37,180 nucleotides of DNA from the IMG/VR virus record IMGVR_UViG_3300031952_000064, positions 1-37,180 of that record; one strand, given 5' to 3'. Below are positions 8,569 to 14,986 of the stretch, piece after piece (the first letter of the stretch is position 1; every line of letters starts with the position of its first letter). The notes beneath the pieces were generated by a model. It was not told where the DNA came from. It saw only the letters and a program-made list of their open reading frames with translations, and did not search any database. Source of the DNA: a virus. Made by a program: the position numbers and the translations under genes.

Positions 8569-8861
8569 GATTGCACCACAGCAGTTGGGTTGCGATACAA
8601 TTGGCTTTCACACTTGTGCAGGCCGCCTGCCTTCAAAACCTTACGGCCAAACCAAGATGCCCTGCCCCATGCTATTCTGACTGCAACCAATTCAAATTGG
8701 ATGCCCTCATGTATCACCCTGTCACCAATCTTGAATGGGTTTGATTCAACAAAATGTTTCAACAACAGCAGGTTGATTTTGTCTTTGGTTTCAATAATCT
8801 CATCTTGCAGGGTTGTCAGCCTTTCTTTCAGTGCGGTCAATTCTGCCTTGTCATCATTCAT
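8565..8861 (-). CDS. Hypothetical coiled-coil protein, 98 aa
   Basis: Residues 1-40 form a clear heptad-like helix (ELTALKERLTTLQDEIIETK), and the rest looks like a small beta domain (FKIGDRVIHEGIQFELVAVR). That reads like a short SH3/KOW-type barrel. Start and stop both overlap neighbours through ATGA. Function not recognised. Confidence 0.72.
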   Translation of the reverse strand: MNDDKAELTALKERLTTLQDEIIETKDKINLLLLKHFVESNPFKIGDRVIHEGIQFELVAVRIAWGRASWFGRKVLKAGGLHKCESQLYRNPTAVVQS

Positions 8862-9052
8862 GGCTGCACCTCATCACGCTTGGCTGTGTCATCAGGTGCG
8901 CCTTCAGCTTCAGCCTGTGCCGCTGCCTTGGCCAGCTTGTCAGCCAGCACGCGCTGTGCATCATTCACAACCGCATTGCGTAATTTGCGCCACAACAGAT
9001 ACTTGCCCACCTGTTGTCTGTTACTCAATCGCCTTTGGCTTGTCTTGCTCAT
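8858..9052 (-). CDS. Hypothetical basic protein, 64 aa
   Basis: Begins MSKTSQRRLSNRQQVGKYLL, then a helical Ala-rich segment ending in an acidic tail. AAGGAAA lies nine bases upstream, behind a CCAACC leader. The first 32 bases overlap the end of the 52-aa membrane protein gene in another frame. No family recognised. Confidence 0.66.
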   Translation of the reverse strand: MSKTSQRRLSNRQQVGKYLLWRKLRNAVVNDAQRVLADKLAKAAAQAEAEGAPDDTAKRDEVQP

Positions 9053-9179
9053 GGTCTGGTTTCCTTGGTTGGGTTGGGTTTTCTTTCAGTGATTTTTTCA
9101 GCCTAACAATGCCAACAGTGTGCCACGCTATCATGCACCAGCCAATTGCAGCCATGCACCACCAAAAATTGTCACTCAT
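9021..9179 (-). CDS. Small membrane protein, 52 aa
   Basis: Starts MSDNFWWCMAAIGWC. A Trp-rich hydrophobic segment covers residues 5-24 and a charged, basic tail follows. The ATG lies inside the end of the preceding gene (ATGAGTGA, 8-base overlap). Two tandem small membrane proteins directly after the endolysin suggest holin, antiholin or spanin-like functions, but no lipobox or Rz-type coiled coil is visible. Confidence 0.64.
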   Translation of the reverse strand: MSDNFWWCMAAIGWCMIAWHTVGIVRLKKSLKENPTQPRKPDHEQDKPKAIE

Positions 9180-9369
9180 CTGCACATTGCCTTTTGTGGC
9201 CTTGTTCAGTGTAAAACTTTTTCACTTTTTTGTCATCAGCAAAATCATGGCCACACAGCACAGCCCATGCTTGCTGCTGCTTTTTGTATCGGTATCTGGT
9301 GAATGCCTCATCAATGGCAGCAAAGATGACTGCCAGCACAATACAAGCCCATATCAATTCACCAGTCAT
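9172..9369 (-). CDS. Small membrane protein downstream of endolysin, 65 aa
   Basis: One N-terminal membrane segment at residues 4-22 (ELIWACIVLAVIFAAIDEAF), then a basic stretch TRYRYKK and a hydrophilic, charged C-terminus with two Cys. The start overlaps the endolysin stop by ATGA. The position suggests a lysis accessory gene (second holin, antiholin or an atypical spanin component). This is an inference from context; no homology was recognised. Confidence 0.72.
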   Translation of the reverse strand: MTGELIWACIVLAVIFAAIDEAFTRYRYKKQQQAWAVLCGHDFADDKKVKKFYTEQGHKRQCADE

Positions 9370-9809
9370 GTCAGCGCCTCAAATGTTTCTTTGGTCAATT
9401 GGAAGTGCATTCCGTCAGGTGATGACCAGTTGCCGCCCCAATCAAAGCCAGCATCAGTGAAGCATTTGACAAAGGCTTTTGACAGGGTTGGTGGTGCATG
9501 GTATCTGTTCCACGCTGCATTGACATCAATGGCCACGCCCCATGAATGCAGGCTTGGGCTTGCACCGTTTCGCTTATTTCGGATATTGAAACAACCATCC
9601 CATGTTTTCAGCTCATTCACACAGCCTGATTTGATAAGGTTCACAAAGGCTGCTGACAATGGCTGCACCATTGCTTTGTTGCAGTAAAGCCTTTTCGGTA
9701 TCACGCCAATTTCCAGTGCTGTTGGCACATCCCAAAGGGTCATGGCGCTTTCCTTTTCAGGTGCGCCAAACTTATTAAAACAGTCAAGGTGCGTCAAAAG
9801 TTGTGCCAT
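9366..9809 (-). CDS. Endolysin, M15-family peptidase (VanY/L-Ala-D-Glu peptidase type)
   Basis: A 147-residue single-domain peptidase. Zinc ligands are in the expected order: SLHSWGVAIDVN (His88, Asp95) and DGMHFQL (His135), with a catalytic acid in the DG preceding the last His. M15 enzymes of this kind cut the peptide stems of peptidoglycan and are common phage endolysins. No signal peptide is seen, so a holin is needed for release; the recognised holin candidate lies about 11 kb away at 21005-21187. The ATG at 9809 shares one base with the phosphatase stop (TAATG), so the two are made from one message. Confidence 0.87.
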   Translation of the reverse strand: MAQLLTHLDCFNKFGAPEKESAMTLWDVPTALEIGVIPKRLYCNKAMVQPLSAAFVNLIKSGCVNELKTWDGCFNIRNKRNGASPSLHSWGVAIDVNAAWNRYHAPPTLSKAFVKCFTDAGFDWGGNWSSPDGMHFQLTKETFEALT

Positions 9810-10483
9810 TATAAAATCCTCAACTGGTTTGCATACCATGTGACCAGTGCAATGTATGCTGGTTCAACTGGTTCAGGAAAAGGGTTTCCATTTTCAAGGG
9901 CTTCAGCCAGTGTTTGCCCCATGCTGGCCATCATGTATGACATCACAAAAGCACCTGTTCTGTCATGGCCATGTTCACAGTGAATGTACACCACTGCACC
10001 CTGTTCAGTGTGCAGCAGGCTGGTCACCCAATTCATCATGTTCAGGTAGTCAAATTGGCTTGGCTCAACCAACTGGCAGTTGTCATCATCAGTGCAGTCC
10101 TGAATGGGAAACCACACCACACTGCCTGCATTGCCAGCAATCTGACTGCCATGCTGCACATCAATTTTCTGGCCTTGAAAAAATGGTGGCCAGTTGGGTG
10201 CAGGGTATAAGCTGTCAAAATCCTGTGCAAATGCTTTGAACTCATCACACAGGTGCTTGTGTTGCTTGGTGTCAACATCAATCACTGACACATCAATCAG
10301 TTTGCTTTTTGTCAGGTCAAAGCCAGCAATCAATTCAGCCAGCCTGTCAGCCAGTTGGCTGTATGCAAATGCGCCATGCTCATGGTGTAGCAGTGGCTCA
10401 TTGCCCCTGACCAGAAAGTTGGTGTGGCCTGCTGGTGTGTCGATAGTGTCAACCAGATATACAGTTGAAGGGTCAAAGCTCAT
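9809..10483 (-). CDS. Protein phosphatase, Cys-based dual-specificity/tyrosine type
   Basis: A 224-residue protein with the P-loop signature VVYIHCEHGHDRTG at about 164-177 (HCx5R: Cys169 nucleophile, Arg175), followed by a helix GAFVMSYMMASMG. The FPIQDCTDDD segment, about 40 residues before the P-loop, is placed where the general-acid loop lies in this family. It should hydrolyse phosphate esters, most likely on phosphotyrosine proteins, though some relatives use lipids or inositol phosphates. The ATG at 10483 overlaps the stop of the 52-aa membrane protein (ATGA) and the stop overlaps the endolysin start. Such an enzyme in a lysis-linked operon is unusual; the target is unknown. Confidence 0.85.
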   Translation of the reverse strand: MSFDPSTVYLVDTIDTPAGHTNFLVRGNEPLLHHEHGAFAYSQLADRLAELIAGFDLTKSKLIDVSVIDVDTKQHKHLCDEFKAFAQDFDSLYPAPNWPPFFQGQKIDVQHGSQIAGNAGSVVWFPIQDCTDDDNCQLVEPSQFDYLNMMNWVTSLLHTEQGAVVYIHCEHGHDRTGAFVMSYMMASMGQTLAEALENGNPFPEPVEPAYIALVTWYANQLRIL

Positions 10484-10638
10484 GGTGTCACCAGTTGGTT
10501 GGTTGTGTAAACAATGGCCGCTGCCAGTGCAATGATTGTGATGGCTGTGGCTGCTGTCACAAGGTGCGCTGCTAGTCTGGCATCCTTGACAAACAAGGTC
10601 AACCAGACAAAACACCACCACAGCTTGCTGCTTTTCAT
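10480..10638 (-). CDS. Small membrane protein coupled to phosphatase, 52 aa
   Basis: Starts MKSSKLWWCFVWLTLFVKD. Two hydrophobic stretches, about residues 6-17 and 25-45 (HLVTAATAITIIALAAAIV), are split by KDAR, so one or two membrane passes. The ATG lies one base after the preceding stop, and the TGA overlaps the phosphatase ATG (ATGA). Translational coupling suggests a functional link with the phosphatase, for instance anchoring it or acting in lysis. No family recognised. Confidence 0.7.
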   Translation of the reverse strand: MKSSKLWWCFVWLTLFVKDARLAAHLVTAATAITIIALAAAIVYTTNQLVTP

Positions 10639-10639
10639 A

Positions 10640-10870
10640 TCATTCTGCCTTGCCATAATTCATTGCCAACAAAGCTGATATTGCCCTATCAAGCCAAAAG
10701 ACATCACCAGCATACAGTGTGGCAGCATCAGTTGATGGCACAAGTTTTCCCTTGTATGCGCTGTGTGCTTCACTGGTGATTTTGGCAATGTCTGCTGCTT
10801 GGTCACGCAATGCAACAGATATTGCATGGCGCTCAACCAGTTTTTTCATCACTTCATTTTCAGTTGTCAT
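10640..10870 (-). CDS. Hypothetical protein, 76 aa
   Basis: Starts MTTENEVMKKLVERHAISV and is predicted largely helical, with a DVFWLDRAISALLAMN segment near its end. It is the first gene behind the promoter at 10914-10942, with a GGGCTG hairpin and then GAGGA before the ATG at 10870. It therefore leads the operon containing the phosphatase and endolysin. Function unknown. Confidence 0.75.
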   Translation of the reverse strand: MTTENEVMKKLVERHAISVALRDQAADIAKITSEAHSAYKGKLVPSTDAATLYAGDVFWLDRAISALLAMNYGKAE

Positions 10871-10889
10871 GGGTATTTCCTCAGTTGTT

Positions 10890-10905
10890 GGGCTGCAATC
10901 AGCCC
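10890..10905 (-). promoter_or_regulatory. 5' leader hairpin GGGCTG-loop-CAGCCC
   Basis: A perfect six-base inverted repeat with a four-base loop lies just downstream of the -10 box and upstream of the Shine-Dalgarno. The same stem is found at 18838-18853 and 20366-20381 in the same position relative to promoter and gene. It could stabilise the 5' end of the transcript or bind a protein. It has no U-tract, so it is not a terminator. Confidence 0.65.
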
Positions 10906-10913
10906 ATGTGTTC

Positions 10914-10942
10914 AATATAGTGCCGCGTCACAGGTATGTCAA
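10914..10942 (-). promoter_or_regulatory. Sigma70-type early promoter P7
   Basis: The minus strand reads TTGACA (10942-10937), a 17-base spacer holding GTGACGCG, and TATATT (10919-10914). It is the best match to the sigma70 consensus among seven related promoters in the window. A perfect 7-3-7 palindrome abuts the -35 box upstream. It should drive the operon starting at 10870 (phosphatase, endolysin, perhaps onward to methyltransferase and terminase). Confidence 0.83.
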
Positions 10943-10948
10943 CACCTT

Positions 10949-10965
10949 TTGCAAAATATTTGCAA
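10949..10965. promoter_or_regulatory. Operator-like palindrome upstream of P7
   Basis: TTGCAAA-ATA-TTTGCAA: perfect seven-base arms with a three-base centre, six bases upstream of the -35 box and directly after the stop of the sigma4-like gene. Related AT-rich palindromes sit at the same place before promoters at 13.1 and 20.4 kb. Candidate binding site for a dimeric regulator or an UP element. Confidence 0.65.
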
Positions 10966-11607
10966 TTATTTTTTGGCAAAGCTGATGCTGACCCCAAGGC
11001 TGGTGTCATATTCAATTGTATGCCCAAGGTCAACATGGTGTTGCAGCCTGCTGATGTTGTTTGGGTGGCGTAATTTTCTAAGCGCCTTAGCTTCAATCTG
11101 CCTGACTCTGGCAGGTGTCACACCCATCACATCACCAGTTTGGCCAAGGGTCATGTCATGAAAAAACCGCAACCTGATTGCCTGCTGTTCACGGGCTGTC
11201 AGGGTTTCAATGGCCGCTGCAATGGCCGCTGTGGTTTCTGACTCTTGCACATGGTCAAGCAATGGCTGGTCATCATAGGTGTCACCACCAAGCATAAGGC
11301 TGGCCACCTGTTCATGTGATAGGTCAAGGTCAGCAAAGTTGGTTTCAAGTGGTCGCACCTGTTCACTTGACCAAAGCTCATCAGGCAGGCAGCCAAGCAC
11401 ATCACACAAGCCACGCGCTGCAACTGTCAGGCTGCCATCTGGCTTGATTGGGCTGGCCTTCAGGTTTATCAGGTCATTAACACCAGCGTATGGCAGGCCA
11501 TTGGCTTCACACCACTTGCCACCAGTTTCACCGCCAGCGGCTTTGATGGCTGCCAGTATGCGGTTGTTTCTGACCTTGATGGTCAGCTTGTAATCTTTGA
11601 CGGTCAT
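10966..11607 (-). CDS. Sigma region 4-like regulator with N-terminal XRE-like HTH
   Basis: A 213-residue protein. Residues about 14-80 look like an XRE/lambda-repressor fold (NNRILAAIKAAGG, then KWCEANGLPYAGVNDLINLK). Residues about 134-190 closely match sigma70 region 4: LTAREQQAIRLRFF, then the HTH MTLGQTGDVMGVTPARVRQIEAKALRKLRH, equal to the -35 recognition helix and flanks of RpoD. Region 2 (for -10 binding and melting) is absent, so it is not a complete sigma factor. It could bind RNA polymerase or TTGACA boxes and redirect transcription; related proteins are encoded by other lytic phages. The ATG overlaps the SSB stop (ATGA), and promoter P7 lies at its 3' end. Confidence 0.8.
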   Translation of the reverse strand: MTVKDYKLTIKVRNNRILAAIKAAGGETGGKWCEANGLPYAGVNDLINLKASPIKPDGSLTVAARGLCDVLGCLPDELWSSEQVRPLETNFADLDLSHEQVASLMLGGDTYDDQPLLDHVQESETTAAIAAAIETLTAREQQAIRLRFFHDMTLGQTGDVMGVTPARVRQIEAKALRKLRHPNNISRLQHHVDLGHTIEYDTSLGVSISFAKK

Positions 11608-12083
11608 TGCTGCATCCTCAGTTGTTGCGCCATCCTTGGCGCTGGTTTTGGCTGGCTTGAGAATGGTATTTCATCATCAAACTGGTCAAACTCTGGCTGC
11701 TGGCTGGCTGCACCCATCCTGTCACCTTGGCTGGCAGCGTGCTGTGCCTGTGGTGATGGTGACAGCAGTTGAAAGGCATCAGCCATTATTTCTGTCACAT
11801 AGTGGTCAACACCATCTTTTTGCCATTTGCGTGTTCTCAATTTGCCTTCAACATAGATTTTGCAACCCTTGGTCACATAACTGTTTGCCACTTCAGCCAG
11901 CTTGCCAAACACTGTGACCTTGTGCCATTCAGTGCGATCTTGCTGCTGGCCTGTCTGTTTGTCTTTCCATTTTTCGGATGTGGCAACACTGAAGTTGCAC
12001 ACACTTGAACCATTGGCCATCACACCGCCTTTTGGTTCATTGCCCACATTGCCAATGATGATTGCTTTGTTTATTCCACTCAT
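11604..12083 (-). CDS. ssb: Single-stranded DNA-binding protein
   Basis: A 159-residue SSB: the N-terminal OB fold (MSGINKAIIIGNVGNEPKG, SVATSEKW, TEWHKVTVFGKLAEVA, KIYVEGKLRTRKW) covers about residues 1-105. A Gln/Pro/Ser-rich linker follows. The classic acidic tip is not at the extreme C-terminus: DFDDEIPF-like residues (DQFDDEIPFSS) occur internally at about 135-145 and the protein ends RMAQQLRMQQ. The start at 12083 overlaps the preceding stop (ATGA). It protects single strands and works with the annealing protein and exonuclease nearby. Confidence 0.93.
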   Translation of the reverse strand: MSGINKAIIIGNVGNEPKGGVMANGSSVCNFSVATSEKWKDKQTGQQQDRTEWHKVTVFGKLAEVANSYVTKGCKIYVEGKLRTRKWQKDGVDHYVTEIMADAFQLLSPSPQAQHAASQGDRMGAASQQPEFDQFDDEIPFSSQPKPAPRMAQQLRMQQ

Positions 12084-12346
12084 AATGTTTGCCCTTTGAT
12101 GGTTTGGTTGATGGCGTATTGCTTGACCTTGGTTTTGCCTGAACCATAGCGGGTTGGCACAGTCACCCATTCTGAATTGATGTGCCACCCTCTTTCTTTC
12201 AGGTCTGTCACACGCCTGTGAAAACTTGCAATGCCCAATTCACCAAGCGCCTGCACCGCTGTGATTGTTTTGCCTGTCATCAGGTATGCCAGCAGCGCCT
12301 TTGCCTGTGCTGCCCCGTCACGCTCAAACAGGTCAGGCTGTGTCAT
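12080..12346 (-). CDS. Helix-turn-helix protein, 88 aa
   Basis: It contains AKALLAYLMTGKTITAVQALGELGIASFHRRVTDLKERGW, a typical HTH_55-like fold (AQ-x-LL...I.a..A...LG...l..RI..L...G). This family is common in phage replication/recombination clusters. It then ends in a short basic strand region. It starts inside the exonuclease stop (ATGA) and its own stop overlaps SSB. DNA binding is likely; its precise role is not known. Confidence 0.8.
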   Translation of the reverse strand: MTQPDLFERDGAAQAKALLAYLMTGKTITAVQALGELGIASFHRRVTDLKERGWHINSEWVTVPTRYGSGKTKVKQYAINQTIKGQTL

Positions 12347-13035
12347 ACCATGCCGCCTTTCTGCATCGCTCTGAAGCAGGCTTTGGTTGCTGTAACATCG
12401 TTTCTGTTGTACTCGACAATCTCAGCAAAGCGCCCATCAGCAAAAGCCTGCGCCACCTTGCTGCCATCAATGTCACCCTTGGGTGATGGCACACCAAGCG
12501 CCACACAAAGTTTGTCAAGGGTGATTCTGTTTCCAAAGCCTGCCCACACCTGCATGGTATCGATAGCATCCTCTGACCATGCTTTTGCATCAAAAGGCAG
12601 CATGGATTTCTTAAACTTCACGCCATTCACAACGCACCGCTGTGCAATGAATCGAAGGTCAAAGGAAAGGTTGTGACCAACATAAATGGGTGCGCTGTAT
12701 CTTCCTGCACCGCAGCTGTTTGCCACCTGCTCAATATACTCAAGCAGGCCAATTAGGGTGCTGGTTTCGTCAACAACAGGGCTGGCAAAGGTTGCGATGT
12801 GTTCATTATCGCCAAACACAACACTTGCGCTGGCACACAATATTCGGCCAAAGCCACCATCCAATCCTGTCTTGCCAATAACCTCTGTGCGCTTTTCTGC
12901 AATGTCGGCATCAATCTTAGCAGGGTCTTTCAGCCTTGAGTCAGGCTTCACGCTGGCCAGCAGATATTGAATCTGGTCAGGGTTGTCGCATGGCAGGGTT
13001 TCGATATCAATCACAATGATTGGTCTTGTTGTCAT
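12343..13035 (-). CDS. DEDDy 3'-5' exonuclease
   Basis: A 230-residue exonuclease of the DnaQ/PolB-exonuclease type. Exo I is VIDIETL (Asp10, Glu12), Exo II is VGHNLSFDLRF (Asp126) and Exo III is EYNRNDVTAT (Tyr209, Asp213), the full DEDDy set. It degrades DNA from 3' ends, so with the annealing protein and SSB it can supply single strands for recombination. It is the first gene behind promoter P6 (13074-13102), with a CCAACCAACCAAC leader and GAGGA before the ATG. The next gene overlaps its stop. Confidence 0.88.
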   Translation of the reverse strand: MTTRPIIVIDIETLPCDNPDQIQYLLASVKPDSRLKDPAKIDADIAEKRTEVIGKTGLDGGFGRILCASASVVFGDNEHIATFASPVVDETSTLIGLLEYIEQVANSCGAGRYSAPIYVGHNLSFDLRFIAQRCVVNGVKFKKSMLPFDAKAWSEDAIDTMQVWAGFGNRITLDKLCVALGVPSPKGDIDGSKVAQAFADGRFAEIVEYNRNDVTATKACFRAMQKGGMV

Positions 13036-13073
13036 GGTAGTTTCCTCAGTTGGTTGGTTGGTGGTACTGGCTA

Positions 13074-13102
13074 ATAATGGTCAAACTGTTTGCTGGTGTC
13101 AA
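13074..13102 (-). promoter_or_regulatory. Sigma70-type early promoter P6
   Basis: TTGACA (13102-13097), 17-base spacer, CATTAT (13079-13074). It belongs to the same family as P1-P5 and P7 by its upstream AT-rich palindrome, though its spacer lacks GTGACGCG. It drives the exonuclease-HTH-SSB-sigma4 operon. Confidence 0.75.
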
Positions 13103-13108
13103 CACCTT

Positions 13109-13125
13109 TTGAAAAATATTTTCAA
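13109..13125. promoter_or_regulatory. Operator-like palindrome upstream of P6
   Basis: TTGAAAA-ATA-TTTTCAA: perfect seven-base arms, three-base centre, six bases before the -35 box, immediately after the stop of the 161-aa gene. Same size and position as the palindrome at 10949-10965, with compensating changes in both arms. Confidence 0.62.
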
Positions 13126-13611
13126 TTATTTTTCAGGCTTAAAATCAAGCCCTCTTTGAACAATGCCAACCAATTCACTGACTGGCTGTGGCTTGAAGGT
13201 GGCCAGTGGTGGCAGGTCAAACACAATGCCATCATCAACCACAGTCACTTGGGTGCAAGGTGAAACTGCTGACAGAAAAGGTGTGATGCCCTCCCTGTGG
13301 GTGATGCGTACAACATACTGGCCTCGCATTTTATCTTTCTGACCGCTGTGCAGAATTGCCCATCCTTTGCCATCACCAGCCAGCCTGACCAGCTTGCCCA
13401 TTCTGGCCTGTGGGTCAAACATCACATCAACCCTGTCATGGTGCAGAATCTTGCATTGCTTGGCCAGTGAAGGTGATATTGCCAGCCTGAAGGTTTGTGT
13501 GCCGCCTTTCTTTGTGTTGGTTTCTGTGGATATTGTCACGCCATCCTTTTGCAATGGTGCGTGCCTTGTGCGGGTGTTTTTGATCTGTTCAAATGCTGAA
13601 AAAAATGCCAT
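13126..13611 (-). CDS. Hypothetical protein of the recombination cluster, 161 aa
   Basis: Starts MAFFSAFEQIKNTRTRHAPL; a mixed alpha/beta protein with a QTFRLAISPSLAKQCKI segment and a KDKMRGQYVVRITHREG strand pattern. The ATG at 13611 was chosen because AGAGG lies about nine bases upstream. It sits between the annealing protein and the exonuclease, so a role in DNA metabolism is plausible by context, but no family was recognised. Confidence 0.75.
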   Translation of the reverse strand: MAFFSAFEQIKNTRTRHAPLQKDGVTISTETNTKKGGTQTFRLAISPSLAKQCKILHHDRVDVMFDPQARMGKLVRLAGDGKGWAILHSGQKDKMRGQYVVRITHREGITPFLSAVSPCTQVTVVDDGIVFDLPPLATFKPQPVSELVGIVQRGLDFKPEK

Positions 13612-13689
13612 GATGTGTGACCTCTTTGATGTGGTAGTCAATCGGGTGACTGACTGATGTCAGGGCAATGCCCTTTGGTTGGGGTGGTG

Positions 13690-13727
13690 AAAGGGTGGCA
13701 GGCTTCAGGCTTGTCACCCTTTTTTTT
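13690..13727 (+). terminator. Rho-independent terminator facing the plus strand
   Basis: On the plus strand AAAGGGTG (13690-13697) pairs with CACCCTTT (13715-13722), and the arm continues into eight T's (13720-13727). On the minus strand the stem is followed by only three T's, so it is oriented to stop plus-strand transcription although all recognised genes are on the minus strand. It could block antisense or read-around transcripts. Confidence 0.6.
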
Positions 13728-13729
13728 GC

Positions 13730-14551
13730 TCAGTAATTGTCAGGGCTGGCTTGGTTGGCACTGTCAAGGGTTGGGTCATATTGTGTCGGGTCAACACCTT
13801 CAGTGGCAGCACCCTGTGGCATTTGCTTCAGCTTGTTTTCAAGCGCCAACAATGCAGCAGGGTATGTGGTGGCAGGCATAGCAGCCACACTGGTGATTTT
13901 GAAACGCTTGCAAAATGCCTCTTTGTCAGATTGGGTATTATCCAGCAGCGCATTCAGTTTGTTGAATTGATCTGTGTCAATGGTCAGGTTGCTTGGTGGT
14001 GGCTTTTGTGATGATGTCAGGCTGGCTGGCTTTTCGGTTGTCTTATCAGTTTGGCTGGCATCATCATCATTCAATGGCTGTTCGCCCTTGTGCCACAAAT
14101 CAAGTGCAGCACCAAAACGCATTGCAGCGTTTCTTAATGCGTCACCAATCCTTTCTTTCATTGCATCACCACCTGTCTTGCCCTGTGCGTCACCATAGCC
14201 AAGTCTAGTGACACCACACACTGTAAGCTCAATCCACATACCGCCATCTTTGTCAATGACAGGGTAACCATCAGCGCCAACAGCCAGCGGTTTCCAAACC
14301 CACTGTGGGTCACAATCCAGCAGCCTGTTTGTCAGTGCAGCATGGCCAACATAGTCAAGGTGAACAACATCAGGGTGATGCCATGCACCACAAATTGTGC
14401 AGCGTTTTCCTTTCTTAAAATCTGCCTTCACCTCATCTGTTTGTTTCTTTGTTGGCTTTGGCAGCTTGCTGATTTGACTGTCAGCAAATGGCTTTCTCAG
14501 CAAACTCAAACCACAATGCGGCTCTGTTGATGTTGTTTCAATATCGGTCAT
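13730..14551 (-). CDS. Rad52/Erf-like single-strand annealing protein
   Basis: A 273-residue protein. The first 165 residues resemble phage Rad52-type annealing proteins: LSLLRKPFADSQISKLPKP, then WVWKPLAVGADGYPVID, WIELTVCGVTRLGYGDAQGK and GGDAMKERIGDALRNAAMRFG. The tail carries SSAP family signs GDAMKE and RNAAMRFG. A CTICGAWHH insert may hold a metal. The C-terminal part is Ser/Thr/Gln rich with a second helical unit (FCKRFKITSVAAM). It would anneal complementary strands in phage recombination or concatemer formation, with SSB and exonuclease. GAGGAAA, itself overlapping the previous stop, precedes the ATG. Confidence 0.82.
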   Translation of the reverse strand: MTDIETTSTEPHCGLSLLRKPFADSQISKLPKPTKKQTDEVKADFKKGKRCTICGAWHHPDVVHLDYVGHAALTNRLLDCDPQWVWKPLAVGADGYPVIDKDGGMWIELTVCGVTRLGYGDAQGKTGGDAMKERIGDALRNAAMRFGAALDLWHKGEQPLNDDDASQTDKTTEKPASLTSSQKPPPSNLTIDTDQFNKLNALLDNTQSDKEAFCKRFKITSVAAMPATTYPAALLALENKLKQMPQGAATEGVDPTQYDPTLDSANQASPDNY

Positions 14552-14561
14552 GGCGCTTTCC

Positions 14562-14837
14562 TCAGTTGGTTGGTTGGTTGGCATTCAAAAAATCTTCAAG
14601 GTCATCACACAGTTTTTCAAACTGGTCAGGCAGCGCCACCACCACTTTCATTGGGTCAGTGTTTGATGCCATAAAATCAGCATGGCTTTTGTATATTGCC
14701 AAGCACGCCATTGATGGCTTTGCACCATCATCAGTTGACACTTCAGTGTGGTATGTGAAGGTGCAGAAAAAGCCAGCATCTTGCAGTTTCAACACATTCA
14801 AAAAGATGTTTGCAGCATGGTGGTTTGGTGTTGTCAT
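14562..14837 (-). CDS. Hypothetical protein, 91 aa
   Basis: MTTPNHHAANIFLNVLKLQ..., an alpha/beta protein with a DGAKPSMACLAIYKSHADF strand-helix and a final acidic helix (FEKLCDDLEDFLNANQPTN). The ATG at 14837 was preferred to the GTG at 14846, because the GAGTGA ribosome site precedes it. Its last residues are the in-frame reading of the CCAACCAAC leader of the next gene, and its TGA is part of that gene's GAGGA. Function unknown. Confidence 0.75.
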   Translation of the reverse strand: MTTPNHHAANIFLNVLKLQDAGFFCTFTYHTEVSTDDGAKPSMACLAIYKSHADFMASNTDPMKVVVALPDQFEKLCDDLEDFLNANQPTN

Positions 14838-14842
14838 TTTGG

Positions 14843-14986
14843 TCACTCGGTTGGTTGGTTGGGTTGTTCAGCTTTAACAATAGCAAAACCTTTTGCACAT
14901 TGCAACCCATCCTTGGGCTTTTGTTTTGGTCTTTCTTTGGCTTTCTTTGGCTTTCTTTGGCTTTCTTTGGCTTTCTTTGGCTTCAT
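14843..14986 (-). CDS. Small Lys-rich protein containing 10-bp repeats, 47 aa
   Basis: An open frame from ATG 14986 gives MKPKKAKESQRKPKKAKERP..., a Lys/Gln-rich protein ending GFAIVKAEQPNQPTE. The first half is read from five copies of a 10-bp repeat. No convincing Shine-Dalgarno precedes it. A second frame from ATG 15002 enters the same repeats (42 aa, stop at 14874). Which one is used is unclear. Confidence 0.4.
   Translation of the reverse strand: MKPKKAKESQRKPKKAKERPKQKPKDGLQCAKGFAIVKAEQPNQPTE

Noticed and set aside
8377-9687. Plus-strand open frame of 436 codons
   Set aside because: It runs antisense to a chain of minus-strand genes with ribosome sites and ATGA overlaps, includes the strongly supported M15 endolysin on the other strand, and its translation looks compositionally random.
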